NCBI GenBank assembly: GCA_028290465.1
Contig: JAQGJU010000094.1
Span: 17,443-81,442, forward strand
From: Xanthobacteraceae bacterium
GTDB lineage: Bacteria > Pseudomonadota > Alphaproteobacteria > Rhizobiales > Xanthobacteraceae
Reading direction: 5' to 3'
Length of the DNA stretch: 64,000 nucleotides
Positions 35,860 to 44,009 of the stretch are shown piece after piece (the first letter of the stretch is position 1; every line of letters starts with the position of its first letter). Under the pieces are notes generated by a model. The model was not told the DNA's origin. It was given only the letters and a program-made list of their open reading frames with translations, and made no database searches. The position numbers were made by a program, and so were the translations under genes.

Positions 35860-37242
35860 TCACGGCTCGCGCCGCACGTGGAGGTTCGGCGGGTGCTTCA
35901 TCAGCCGCTTCCACTCCTTGATGTATTCGCGCATGAACACCTCGTCGGTGGCCGGCGCCGTGATGACGCCGTTGTCGTGCGTCTTGACCCGGCCCGGAAT
36001 GCCGAGGCCGCGATGCATGTAGACCCACTCGTCCTCGATCGCCTCGAGGCCGTGCTGGATCTCCTCGAAGTTCGACAAGTCGTCGACCTCGCCGAAATTC
36101 GGGAAGCCTTCTTGCGTTCGCATGCGCAGCGCGTTGATGTCGTCGACCGCGCCATCGAGCACATTGTCGTCGTCGACCACCGCGGTGCCGTACCAGGTGG
36201 TGTTGGTCTCGTTGACCGATAGCGGCTCGATGACCTGGATATGGTTGCCGAGCAGCGACAGGTTGGGGAACACGTTGATGTTGACCGGCTCGGAGCCGGC
36301 GAGATCGAGAAACTCGTCGGCGCGCGCGCCGTATTTGGCGCGGAATTTCTCCTCGTAGTGCTCCTTGCCGGGATGCGCCGATTCCAGCGCCCATAATCCG
36401 CCGACGCGCTTTGGCAAGTTCGGCCGCTTGTCCTTGAAGTGGTGGCCGTTGCCCATATAGGCGACATACATCGGCTGCTCGTCGGGCTTGGTCTTGTAAT
36501 ACGACATGCCCTTTTCGTTCGGCGCCATCAGCCGGTTCTCGGTCTCCAGCAGCGAGCGGTGCGAGAACACGACATGGTAGCCGTCGGCCGAATTGTCGTA
36601 GGCCAGCTTCCAGTTGCCTTTGTACATCAGCCGGTTGGCTTCGCAGACCCGGAACTTGCCGCCGGGATGGCGGTCGATCCATTCGTCGATCGGCGTGGCG
36701 ATCGGGCCGAGCCAGTCGACCAGCGACGGCGCGTCGGCGTTCAGCGTGCCGAAAATGAAGCCGCGATAGGACGCGACCCGCGACACCTGCGCGAGGTTGA
36801 ACTTCGGATCGGAAAAATCGCCCGCATAGCCGTCCGGCCACGGCACGCCGGACAGCTTGCCGTTATTGCGGAAGGTCCAGCCGTGATACGGGCACTGGAA
36901 CGACTTGGCGCTGCCCTTCTCGAAGCGGCACAGCGTCGTGCCGCGATGGGTGCAGCGGTTATACAGCGCCCGCAATTCGCCGTCGGAATCGCGGGTCAGG
37001 ATGATCGGCCGCATGCCGAGCCGCAGCGTCATGTAGTCATTGTTGTTCGGGATCTGGCTCTCATGCGCCAGATAGACCCAGGTGCCGGCGAAGATATGCG
37101 TCATCTCGGCGGTGAATATTTGCGGGTCGGTGTAGATCAGCCGGTGGACGCGATCCTCCTGGATCAGTTCGTCCCAGTCATACGGGCAGGGCGTGTTCGA
37201 CGGCCAGCCGCCGTAGCGGTTAAGCTGCTCCAGCATCGACAT
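35860..37242 (-). CDS. Aromatic-ring-hydroxylating dioxygenase, alpha subunit (Rieske)
   Basis: 460 residues. Rieske 2Fe-2S ligands in C97-T-H99-R-G and C117-PY-H120-GW; mononuclear iron site with ADGYHVVFSH (H223, H228) and bridging D220. This is the catalytic subunit that adds O2 to an aromatic ring. Length and motifs place it in the class IIB/III-type alpha subunits near benzoate, biphenyl and aniline oxygenases; the substrate cannot be read from sequence. The glutamine-synthetase-like gene 40 bases upstream suggests an amine substrate. No ferredoxin or reductase gene is adjacent. Confidence 0.92.
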   Translation of the reverse strand: MSMLEQLNRYGGWPSNTPCPYDWDELIQEDRVHRLIYTDPQIFTAEMTHIFAGTWVYLAHESQIPNNNDYMTLRLGMRPIILTRDSDGELRALYNRCTHRGTTLCRFEKGSAKSFQCPYHGWTFRNNGKLSGVPWPDGYAGDFSDPKFNLAQVSRVASYRGFIFGTLNADAPSLVDWLGPIATPIDEWIDRHPGGKFRVCEANRLMYKGNWKLAYDNSADGYHVVFSHRSLLETENRLMAPNEKGMSYYKTKPDEQPMYVAYMGNGHHFKDKRPNLPKRVGGLWALESAHPGKEHYEEKFRAKYGARADEFLDLAGSEPVNINVFPNLSLLGNHIQVIEPLSVNETNTTWYGTAVVDDDNVLDGAVDDINALRMRTQEGFPNFGEVDDLSNFEEIQHGLEAIEDEWVYMHRGLGIPGRVKTHDNGVITAPATDEVFMREYIKEWKRLMKHPPNLHVRREP

Positions 37243-37282
37243 CGGTTGTCTCCACTCGTCGTCTCGGCTCAGTCTAGACCGC

Positions 37283-38773
37283 TCAAAAGAAATCGAAATA
37301 CTCGTTGTGCTCCCACACCGTCGGCTCGTCGCCCGGATGCGCGCCGCTCTCTTCGAGATAGCGCATGAAGCGCCCGGCCTCGGTGCGCTTCAGCTTGACG
37401 AAATAGTCCACATAGACGTCGCCGAGTGCTTTACGGAACAGCGCATCCTGGTCGAGGACATCGAGCGCATCGATCAGCGTCTTCGGCAGCGGCGCGCGGG
37501 CCGCCGCATAGGGCTCGTCGTCCTGCGGGCCGGGATCGAGGCCGCGTTCGACGCCGTCCCGGCCGGCGACGAGTTGCGACAGGATGTACAGATACGGATT
37601 GGCGGAAGGCTCGCCGACGCGGTTCTCCAGCCGCGTCGCCGAATCGCCGGTGCCGCCCAGCACCCGGATCATCGCGCCGCGATGGTCGAAGCCCCAGGAT
37701 GCGCGGTCCGGCGCCAGCGAGTTCGGCCGAAAGCGCCGATAGCCGTTCACGGTCGGAGTCGCGAACGCGGTCGCCGCGTTAGCGTTGTGCAGCACGCCGC
37801 CGAGAAAATTCTGCCCGAGCGGCGACAGCAGCGTGCCATCGTCGGTCGGCATGAAAAGGTTGTTGCCGCTCGTTGTGTCGGTCAGCGACAGGTGCAGATG
37901 CCAGCCGCTGGAGTAGAAGCCCTTCAGCGCCGGCCGGCACATGAAGGTGGCGAAATAGCCCATGCGCCGGCAGATCTGCCGCGTCGCGGTGCGGAACAGC
38001 ACCAAGTCGTCGGCCGCCGCCAGCGCATCCTGGGCCGCGAAGGTGCATTCGACCTGGCCGGGGCCCCACTCGTTTTCCAGCGAGCGCAGCGGCAGCCGGA
38101 TTTTCTCGAACGCCGTAGCCAGTGCCGAGAACACCGGCTGCATCAGGTCCATGTTGGATTCGGAATGATAGGAATAGCCGGGTTCGACCGGCGCGGTGGC
38201 GATCGGCCGGCCGCGCACGCCTGGCATGCCGATATGCTCTTCGCCGAGGCGGTCCTCGGCGACTTTGAGCAGGTACCATTCGACTTCGAGGCCGACCCGG
38301 CAGCTCTGGCCGCGCGCGCTAAGTTCCGCGAGCTGCTGGCGCAGCAATTGCCGGGCCGAGAAGAAATACGGCATGCCGCTGTTGAAGTATTCGTCGCACA
38401 GCACCCAGCCGACGCCGGGCGCCCAGGGCAGCACCCGGAACGTGGTCGGGTCCGGCACGATGGTGATGTTCGGCGAGCCGCTCATCTCTTTGAGGCCCAT
38501 GCCGCCGCCCGGTACGAACGACGAAAACGTGCGCGCGCCGGCCGAATCCAAGGTCGTGGTCGCGACGTTGATGTTGTAGCCGTTGACCAGCGCGTTCAGG
38601 AATGCGGGGACGGTGACGGTCTTGGCCTTTGAGGCCCCATGGGTGTCCGGCCAGGCGACCCGGATCAGCGTCAGATTGTGCTGCTCGATCCGCGCCTTGA
38701 TCTCGTCCGCGGCCTGCCATTGCGCATCCGTCCACAGACCGTGGCGGGCGATGAATCCGGACGCTGGCGGCAT
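37283..38773 (-). CDS. Glutamine-synthetase-like gamma-glutamyl ligase
   Basis: 496 residues from the ATG giving MPPASGFIARHGL. It has the GS fold: N-terminal beta-grasp (LTLIRVAWPDTHGASKAKTVTVPAFLNALVNGYN), catalytic motifs GLEVEWYLL, ENEWGPGQVECTF, SSGWHLHLSLTD and the ATP-site region HRGAMIRVLGG...TRLENRVGEPSANPYLY. Divergence from true GlnA suggests a gamma-glutamyl ligase for another amine (compare PuuA or the AtdA1/TdnQ enzymes of aniline catabolism). It is first in the operon with a Rieske dioxygenase, matching that pathway's order. Substrate is inference. A perfect 16-bp palindrome lies 75 bases upstream. Confidence 0.82.
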   Translation of the reverse strand: MPPASGFIARHGLWTDAQWQAADEIKARIEQHNLTLIRVAWPDTHGASKAKTVTVPAFLNALVNGYNINVATTTLDSAGARTFSSFVPGGGMGLKEMSGSPNITIVPDPTTFRVLPWAPGVGWVLCDEYFNSGMPYFFSARQLLRQQLAELSARGQSCRVGLEVEWYLLKVAEDRLGEEHIGMPGVRGRPIATAPVEPGYSYHSESNMDLMQPVFSALATAFEKIRLPLRSLENEWGPGQVECTFAAQDALAAADDLVLFRTATRQICRRMGYFATFMCRPALKGFYSSGWHLHLSLTDTTSGNNLFMPTDDGTLLSPLGQNFLGGVLHNANAATAFATPTVNGYRRFRPNSLAPDRASWGFDHRGAMIRVLGGTGDSATRLENRVGEPSANPYLYILSQLVAGRDGVERGLDPGPQDDEPYAAARAPLPKTLIDALDVLDQDALFRKALGDVYVDYFVKLKRTEAGRFMRYLEESGAHPGDEPTVWEHNEYFDFF

Positions 38774-38847
38774 GGATGACCTGCTGGCTGTCTGACGCGA
38801 TCCTATCCGAGTTGCACGGGAGCGCCACAACCCTGGCGGACGGCCTG

Positions 38848-38863
38848 CCCCTGTGCACAGGGG
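38848..38863. promoter_or_regulatory. Perfect 16-bp palindrome, candidate operator
   Basis: CCCCTGTGCACAGGGG lies between the GS-like gene (minus, ATG 75 bases away) and the DUF47 gene (plus, ATG 105 bases away). Its size and position suit a dimeric repressor or activator of the amine-oxidation operon. No regulator gene is adjacent. Confidence 0.4.
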
Positions 38864-38967
38864 AAACCGGGGGAGGAACCCGCCTTTCGGGCCAAGTGGC
38901 CATGTGACAGTTCGGTGAAAGGGCTAGCATCCGGCATCGATTCGGACGGTTACGACGAGGCACGCCC

Positions 38968-39612
38968 ATGCTCGGCTGGTTCCAGGCTCTGATGCCGAAG
39001 GAAGAGCGCTTTTTCCATTTGTTCGAGCGCCACGCCCAGATCGTGGTCGCGGGCGCCGAGGCGTTGCGCGGCCTGCTCGACGGCGGCGAGCGCGTGCCGC
39101 ATTTCTGCCAGGTGGTCGTCGACCGCGAGAACGATGCCGACGAGGTGACCCGCGAAGTTTTGACCGCGGTGCGCCGCACCTTCATCACGCCGTTCGACCG
39201 CGGCGACATCAAGGATCTGATCTCGTCGATGGATGATGCCATCGATCAGATGAACAAGACCGCCAAGATCATCACACTGTTCGAGATCCGCGACTTCGAG
39301 GATCCGATGCGCGAAATGGGCGATATCGCCTTGAAGGCCGCGCAGTTGACTCTGCAAGCCGTGCCGTTGCTCAGCCAGATCGGTAAGAACCACGCGCAGC
39401 TCAACGCGATCACCGAGGAGATCATCCGGCTGGAGGAGCGCTCCGACCGGTTGCACGACCAGGGCCGCAAGACGCTGTTCCTGGCGCACCGCAACGGCAA
39501 TCCGATGGAATTCATCATCGGTACCGATATCTACGATCACCTGGAAAAGATCGTCGACCGCTTCGAGGATGTGGCCAACGAGATCAGCGCCATCGTGATC
39601 GATCACCTCTGA
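38968..39612 (+). CDS. DUF47/PhoU-like partner of PiT transporter
   Basis: 214 residues, all helical, PhoU fold (FFHLFERHAQIVVAGAEALRGLLDG, CQVVVDRENDADEVTREVLTAVRRTFITPFDRGDIKDLISSMDDAIDQMNKTAK). DUF47 proteins are encoded with PiT phosphate transporters and are thought to regulate them. It lies 18 bases before pit. Ribosome site GAGG. Confidence 0.88.
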   Translation: MLGWFQALMPKEERFFHLFERHAQIVVAGAEALRGLLDGGERVPHFCQVVVDRENDADEVTREVLTAVRRTFITPFDRGDIKDLISSMDDAIDQMNKTAKIITLFEIRDFEDPMREMGDIALKAAQLTLQAVPLLSQIGKNHAQLNAITEEIIRLEERSDRLHDQGRKTLFLAHRNGNPMEFIIGTDIYDHLEKIVDRFEDVANEISAIVIDHL

Positions 39613-39630
39613 CGCGCCGGGAAGGCCACC

Positions 39631-40635
39631 ATGGACGCTACGATTGCCTTCCCGATCCTGATCGGACTGATCGCGGTGGCGCTCATCTTCGATTTTCTCA
39701 ACGGCTTGCATGACGCGGCCAATTCGATCGCCACCATCGTGTCGACCCGCGTATTGCGCCCGCGCTACGCGGTCGCATGGGCGGCGTTCTTCAATTTCAT
39801 CGCCTTCCTGTTCTTCGGCCTGCACGTCGCCCAGACCGTCGGCACCGGCATCGTGTCGGCCAATGTGATGGATGCGCACGTGATTTTCGGCGCGCTGATG
39901 GGCGCGATCTCCTGGAACCTGATTACGTGGTGGGGCGGGATTCCGTCCTCGTCGTCGCATGCGCTGATCGGCGGATTGGTCGGCGCCGGCATCGCCAAGG
40001 CCGGCAGCGGCGCCATCGTGTGGTCCGGGCTGATCAAGACCGGGTCGGCGATCTTTTTGTCGCCGATGACCGGCTTTCTGCTCGCGCTGGTGCTGGTGCT
40101 GATTGTGTCCTGGGCCTTCGTGCGCGCGACGCCAATGGCGGTCGACGGTACGTTTCGCTACCTGCAATTCGTATCGGCCTCGCTGTATTCGCTTGGTCAT
40201 GGCGGCAACGACGCGCAAAAGACCATGGGCATTATCGCGGCGCTGCTGTATTCGCAGGGCCACCTCGGCGGCGAATTTTATGTGCCGTTCTGGGTGATCC
40301 TTTCGTGCCAGTTCGCGATGGCGTTTGGCACTTTCTTTGGCGGCTGGCGCATCGTCCACACTATGGGATCGAAGATCACGCGGCTGTCGCCGATGCAGGG
40401 CTTCTGCGCCGAGACCGGCGGCGCCATCACGCTGTTCGCGGCCACCCATTTCGGCATTCCGGTGTCGACGACCCACACGATCACCGGCGCCATCGTCGGG
40501 GTCGGCGCGGCGCGCCGGGTTTCGGCGGTGCGCTGGAACGTTGCCAGCAGCATCGTGGTTGCCTGGGTGGTGACCCTGCCGGCGGCGGCACTGATCGCGG
40601 CGCTATTCTATTGGCTGGCCGGGGTGTTCTCCTGA
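39631..40635 (+). CDS. pit: PiT-family inorganic phosphate transporter
   Basis: 334 residues with about ten membrane helices. Both PiT signature repeats are present: FLNGLHDAANSIATIVSTRVL near the start and SLGHGGNDAQKTMGII in the middle, plus TGGAITLFAATHFGIPVSTTHTITGAIVGVG. It is a low-affinity phosphate (metal-phosphate/H+) symporter of the inner membrane. It forms an operon with the DUF47 gene. Confidence 0.93.
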   Translation: MDATIAFPILIGLIAVALIFDFLNGLHDAANSIATIVSTRVLRPRYAVAWAAFFNFIAFLFFGLHVAQTVGTGIVSANVMDAHVIFGALMGAISWNLITWWGGIPSSSSHALIGGLVGAGIAKAGSGAIVWSGLIKTGSAIFLSPMTGFLLALVLVLIVSWAFVRATPMAVDGTFRYLQFVSASLYSLGHGGNDAQKTMGIIAALLYSQGHLGGEFYVPFWVILSCQFAMAFGTFFGGWRIVHTMGSKITRLSPMQGFCAETGGAITLFAATHFGIPVSTTHTITGAIVGVGAARRVSAVRWNVASSIVVAWVVTLPAAALIAALFYWLAGVFS

Positions 40636-40648
40636 GACGGAGGCTCGG

Positions 40649-41362
40649 ATGCGCTACGAATTGTATTACTGGCCGGAAATCCAGGGCCGCGGCGAGTTCG
40701 TGCGGCTCGCGTTGGAAGAAGCCGGCGCCGACTATGTCGACATCGCGCGCACGCGCAAATCCGGCATGGACGCGATGATGAAGCTGATGCAGGGCAAGCG
40801 CGTCGCCACGCCGCCCTTCGCGCCACCATTCCTGAAATCCGGCAAGCTGATCGTCGGCCAGACCGCCAACATCCTGCTGTACCTCGGCGGCCGGCATGGG
40901 CTGGCGCCCGGAAACGAAGCGGGCCGGCTGTGGGTGCATCAGTTGCAACTGACCATCGCGGACTTGGTGGTCGAGGTTCACGACACCCATCATCCGGTCG
41001 CGTCCGGTCTGTATTACGAAGACCAGAAGAAGGAAGCCAAGCGCCGCGCCGAGGACTTTCGCAAAAGTCGGGCACCGAAATTTCTCGGCTATTTCGAGCG
41101 CGTGCTCGCGGCCAGCAGTGGGCCATATTTGGCCGGCCGTCGGGTCAGCTACGCGGATCTGTCGCTGTTCCAGGTGGTCGAGGGGCTGCGCTACGCGTTT
41201 CCGAAGGCGATGCGGCGTCTGGAGCGCAAGGTTCCGGAAGTCGTCGCGCTGCACGATCGCGTGATGGTGCGGCCGCGCATCGCGGCGTATCTGAATTCGG
41301 AACGTCGCATCCCTTTCAACGACATGGGCATCTTCCGGCACTACCGCGAACTTGATCGGTAG
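40649..41362 (+). CDS. Glutathione S-transferase family protein
   Basis: 237 residues. Thioredoxin-like N-domain (YELYYWPEIQGRGEFVRLALEEAGADYVD, with Tyr6 or Tyr7 as candidate catalytic residue; FLKSGKLIVGQTANILLYLG as the glutathione-binding part) and helical C-domain (GPYLAGRRVSYADLSLFQVVEGL). The sequence is close to the sigma/alpha-like GSTs with RGEFVRL. It starts 13 bases after pit, perhaps the same transcript. Substrate unknown. Confidence 0.85.
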   Translation: MRYELYYWPEIQGRGEFVRLALEEAGADYVDIARTRKSGMDAMMKLMQGKRVATPPFAPPFLKSGKLIVGQTANILLYLGGRHGLAPGNEAGRLWVHQLQLTIADLVVEVHDTHHPVASGLYYEDQKKEAKRRAEDFRKSRAPKFLGYFERVLAASSGPYLAGRRVSYADLSLFQVVEGLRYAFPKAMRRLERKVPEVVALHDRVMVRPRIAAYLNSERRIPFNDMGIFRHYRELDR

Positions 41363-41462
41363 CCCGGGGCCGTTTGGCGGCTTCAGGACCGGAATAACGC
41401 CTCGCCCCGGTTGTTTAACCGGGATCGCCGGGGCCAACCCGGCTGCTTCAGGGAGGACTGAT

Positions 41463-42134
41463 ATGAAAGCCACACTGGGTCTGGCCGCGACGCTGGCGCT
41501 TCTTGGCTTCGGCACCGTTCACGCGCAGGCGCCGCAGGCCGGCGCGATGACCTTTTTCATCACCAGCGCCGGGCCCGGCAAGGGCGCCGATCTCGGCGGC
41601 CTGGAGGGCGCCGACCGGCATTGCCAGACGCTGGCCACGGCGGCCGGCGCGACCGGCAAGACCTGGAAGGCGTATCTGAGCACCCAGGCGGTCGGCGGCG
41701 CGACGGCCGTCAATGCCCGCGATCGGATCGGCAAGGGTCCGTGGCAGAACGCCAAGGGCGCCGTGATCGCCAAGGACGTCGCCGATCTGCACGGAGCGGG
41801 CAACAACCTGACCAAGCAGACCGCGCTCACCGAAAAGGGCGACGGCGTGAACGGCCGTGGCGACACGCCGAACATGCACGACGTGCTGACCGGGTCGCAG
41901 CCCGACGGCACGGCGTTTCCGCCCGACAAGGACATGACCTGCGGCAACTGGACCAAGAGCGCAGCCGGCAGCGCGATGGTCGGGCATCACGACCGCATCG
42001 GGCTGCGCGACGACGCAGAGTCGAAATCCTGGAACGCGTCGCATCCCTCGCGCGGGCCGGATGGCGGCTGCAGCCAGGCTGACCTGAAGAGCACCGGCGG
42101 CAACGGTCTGCTGTACTGCTTCGCGGCGAACTAG
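41463..42134 (+). CDS. Secreted lectin-like (endostatin/DUF1554-type) protein
   Basis: 223 residues with GGAGG upstream and a signal peptide (MKATLGLAATLALLGFGTVHAQ). The mature part opens MTFFITSAGPGKGADLGGLEGADRHCQTLA and has WKAYLST, then four more cysteines at MTCGNW, GGCSQ and LLYCFAAN, the layout of the C-type-lectin-like endostatin/DUF1554 fold. Role in the periplasm or outside is unknown. A strong hairpin terminator follows, embedded in the end of the convergent SET gene. Confidence 0.6.
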   Translation: MKATLGLAATLALLGFGTVHAQAPQAGAMTFFITSAGPGKGADLGGLEGADRHCQTLATAAGATGKTWKAYLSTQAVGGATAVNARDRIGKGPWQNAKGAVIAKDVADLHGAGNNLTKQTALTEKGDGVNGRGDTPNMHDVLTGSQPDGTAFPPDKDMTCGNWTKSAAGSAMVGHHDRIGLRDDAESKSWNASHPSRGPDGGCSQADLKSTGGNGLLYCFAAN

Positions 42135-42147
42135 AAGCGAATTTAAA

Positions 42148-42570
42148 TCAATGTGCCGCTGCGCACTTCGCGCAGCGGCACAAGCCTTTTAGAAACAGGT
42201 CGAAATATTCGCGACCGTAATCGTAAGTGATCTGGTCGCCGGGCTGGATGACCTTGATCGAGCGCATGATTACCCTGCCGCGAATGATATTCGCTTCGGC
42301 ATTCGGCCGGCACGAATGATTGACGTAGCGGGCGAGGTTCTGCCGGGCCGAGCCGTCGAGCGCCCATCGTGTGTTGAGCTCGAACATGTAGCGGGCCTTG
42401 CCGGCGCGCTCACGCGCCCTGGCCTCCGCGATTGGAATGCGCAGACCGATATATTCAACGATCGGCGTATCCCGGGAGATCTTGTGGGTCGCAAACAGGC
42501 CAAGCCCGGTCGGAGCTCGGCCGACGCGAAACAGCTTCTTCGCGTCGGCGCGCGTATTTTTCAGTGTCAT
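42148..42570 (-). CDS. Small SET-domain protein (putative lysine methyltransferase)
   Basis: 140 residues. SET signatures: GLGLFATHKISRDTPIVEYIG, the cofactor motif RYVNHSCRPNAEANI, and GDQITYDYGREYFDLF, followed by a post-SET-like cysteine cluster GLCRCAKCAAAH. Catalytic Tyr and the NHSC motif are kept, so it should be an active protein-lysine methyltransferase; the target is unknown. It lies downstream of the Vgb-like gene, and its ATG falls in the last copy of a 16-bp repeat derived from that gene's 3' end. Confidence 0.85.
   Translation of the reverse strand: MTLKNTRADAKKLFRVGRAPTGLGLFATHKISRDTPIVEYIGLRIPIAEARARERAGKARYMFELNTRWALDGSARQNLARYVNHSCRPNAEANIIRGRVIMRSIKVIQPGDQITYDYGREYFDLFLKGLCRCAKCAAAH
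42153..42188 (+). terminator. Terminator of the lectin-like gene inside the SET gene
   Basis: Perfect 12-bp stem (42153-42164 with 42170-42181), 5-base loop, then CTTTT on the plus strand. It overlaps the codons for the post-SET cysteine motif and the C-terminus of the convergent SET gene. Confidence 0.7.
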
Positions 42571-42613
42571 TTCAACTCGACATCATTTCAGTTGGACATC
42601 ATTTCAGTTCGAC
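42569..42613 (-). repeat. Three 16-bp tandem units at the Vgb/SET junction
   Basis: Units at 42601-42613 (end of the Vgb-like gene, VELK and stop), 42585-42600 and 42569-42584. Unit 2 differs from unit 1 at one base; unit 3 differs at two or three and supplies the ATG of the SET gene. Confidence 0.9.
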
Positions 42614-43870
42614 AAGTGTCACGGCGTTCACCAGGCTATTGGCGCCGACGAAGTTCCCGTCCGGCGTTACGTCGGTATTGCGGATAATATCGCCGCCGCC
42701 GGGTATTGCCCAGGTCTGGAACTTCTCGTTCTTCGGATCGAAGCGCACGATGGTGTTCGGCTTGGCGCCGGACTCGCTATACACCAACGCGCCCTTCACG
42801 ACCGAGATGCCATAGGGTTCCGACTTCGGTCCGCTCGGCGATTGCCATTCGGTGACCTTGCCGTCCTTGGTGTCGAGCCGACCCAGGAAGCCGCGCGAAA
42901 AATCCGTGTACCAGATGATGTCGTCCGGCGTGATGGCGATGCGGCGCGGCCGCGCGCCGGCGTCGGGCAGCGGGTATTCGGTGATCTTCATGGTCTTGCC
43001 GTCGATGCTGGCCACCTTGTTGGCGCCGAACTCAACGAAGAACACCACATTCTTCGAGTTCACGGCCATGCCGTAAGGCCGCGATTTCGGCGTCGGCGAG
43101 GTCACCAGCTTGATGTCGCCGGTTGCCGGATCGAGCCGGCCGAGCATGTTGGCCTGCTGCACAGTGAACCACAGAATCCCATCGTGATCGAACAGCAGCG
43201 TATGCGGATCCTTGGCCTCCGGATTCGGCATCGGATATTCGGTGACCGCGCCGGTTTTCGGATCGAGCTTGCCGATCAGCGACTGGTTATTGCCGGTGAA
43301 CCAGATATTGCCGCTCTTATCCTCGACCAGGCCATGCGGGCCGGTATGCGGCGATTTGAGCGTAAACTCCTTGAACTCGCCGGTCTTCGGATCGACGCGG
43401 CCAAGCTTGTTCGACAGTTGGCCGGTGTACCAGATCATGCCGTCACGGGTGGCGAGCGGATCGTGCGGCCGCGAGCCGGGAGTCGGGACCGGCCATAACT
43501 TGATGGTCGCCGTCATGGGTCCTTCGGATACGGCCGCGACAGGTTTGGATTTTTCCGGGAAGTTCTTGGTCAGGTATTCCGCCACGATCGGCCATTCGGC
43601 GGCCGGAATCGGCACTTCCATGTTCTGCATCATGCGGATCACGGTTCGCCAGCCTTCCGGCGTATAGCCAGCGCGCGCCCGGTTGATGTCGTGGCAGCCG
43701 CCGCACGTCGCTACCACGGTTTGCTTGCCGGGCCCGTCCGGAAAGTCAGGCGTCTGGGCGCGCGCGGACAGCGTGCTGCTCAGCAATGCGACCGTAATCG
43801 CAGTCAGACCATAGGCTTGGAAAGTGCGGGTCTTGAAAGAGTGAGCGGCGAAAGAGTGGGTCCTGGACAT
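42599..43870 (-). CDS. Cytochrome c fused to Vgb-like (streptogramin lyase) beta-propeller
   Basis: 423 residues. Signal peptide ending SARAQ, a small haem domain with C56-GGC-H60 and only helical sequence to about residue 110, then repeats of the Vgb/NHL propeller type (LGRVDPKTGEFKEFTL, GLVEDKSGNIWFTGN, IGKLDPKTGAVTEYPMPNP, ILWFTVQQANMLGRLDPATG). The propeller resembles virginiamycin B lyase, but a periplasmic haem fusion suggests a redox or binding role instead of antibiotic resistance. Distal haem ligand candidates are the Met residues in VIRMMQNMEVP. Confidence 0.8.
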   Translation of the reverse strand: MSRTHSFAAHSFKTRTFQAYGLTAITVALLSSTLSARAQTPDFPDGPGKQTVVATCGGCHDINRARAGYTPEGWRTVIRMMQNMEVPIPAAEWPIVAEYLTKNFPEKSKPVAAVSEGPMTATIKLWPVPTPGSRPHDPLATRDGMIWYTGQLSNKLGRVDPKTGEFKEFTLKSPHTGPHGLVEDKSGNIWFTGNNQSLIGKLDPKTGAVTEYPMPNPEAKDPHTLLFDHDGILWFTVQQANMLGRLDPATGDIKLVTSPTPKSRPYGMAVNSKNVVFFVEFGANKVASIDGKTMKITEYPLPDAGARPRRIAITPDDIIWYTDFSRGFLGRLDTKDGKVTEWQSPSGPKSEPYGISVVKGALVYSESGAKPNTIVRFDPKNEKFQTWAIPGGGDIIRNTDVTPDGNFVGANSLVNAVTLVELK

Positions 43871-44009
43871 GTTGGCCTCCCCGGCACGGGCGCCCTGTTG
43901 CCGAGCGCACTATCGCCAGCTTGGCGGCGCTCGCAGGCTCCCGTCAAGCCGAATGAACGTAATGTCCGGCCGGGATGACTAATGCTCGCCCTTCAGACAA
44001 GAGGACGCG

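Noticed and set aside
35255..36841. 528-codon frame extending the dioxygenase beta subunit upstream
   Set aside because: The first 330 codons overlap the alpha subunit in another frame; the beta subunit has a clear start at 35851.
38950..40476. 508-codon minus-strand frame opposite DUF47 and pit
   Set aside because: Both plus-strand genes are secure; the antisense protein is His/Arg/Gln-rich noise.
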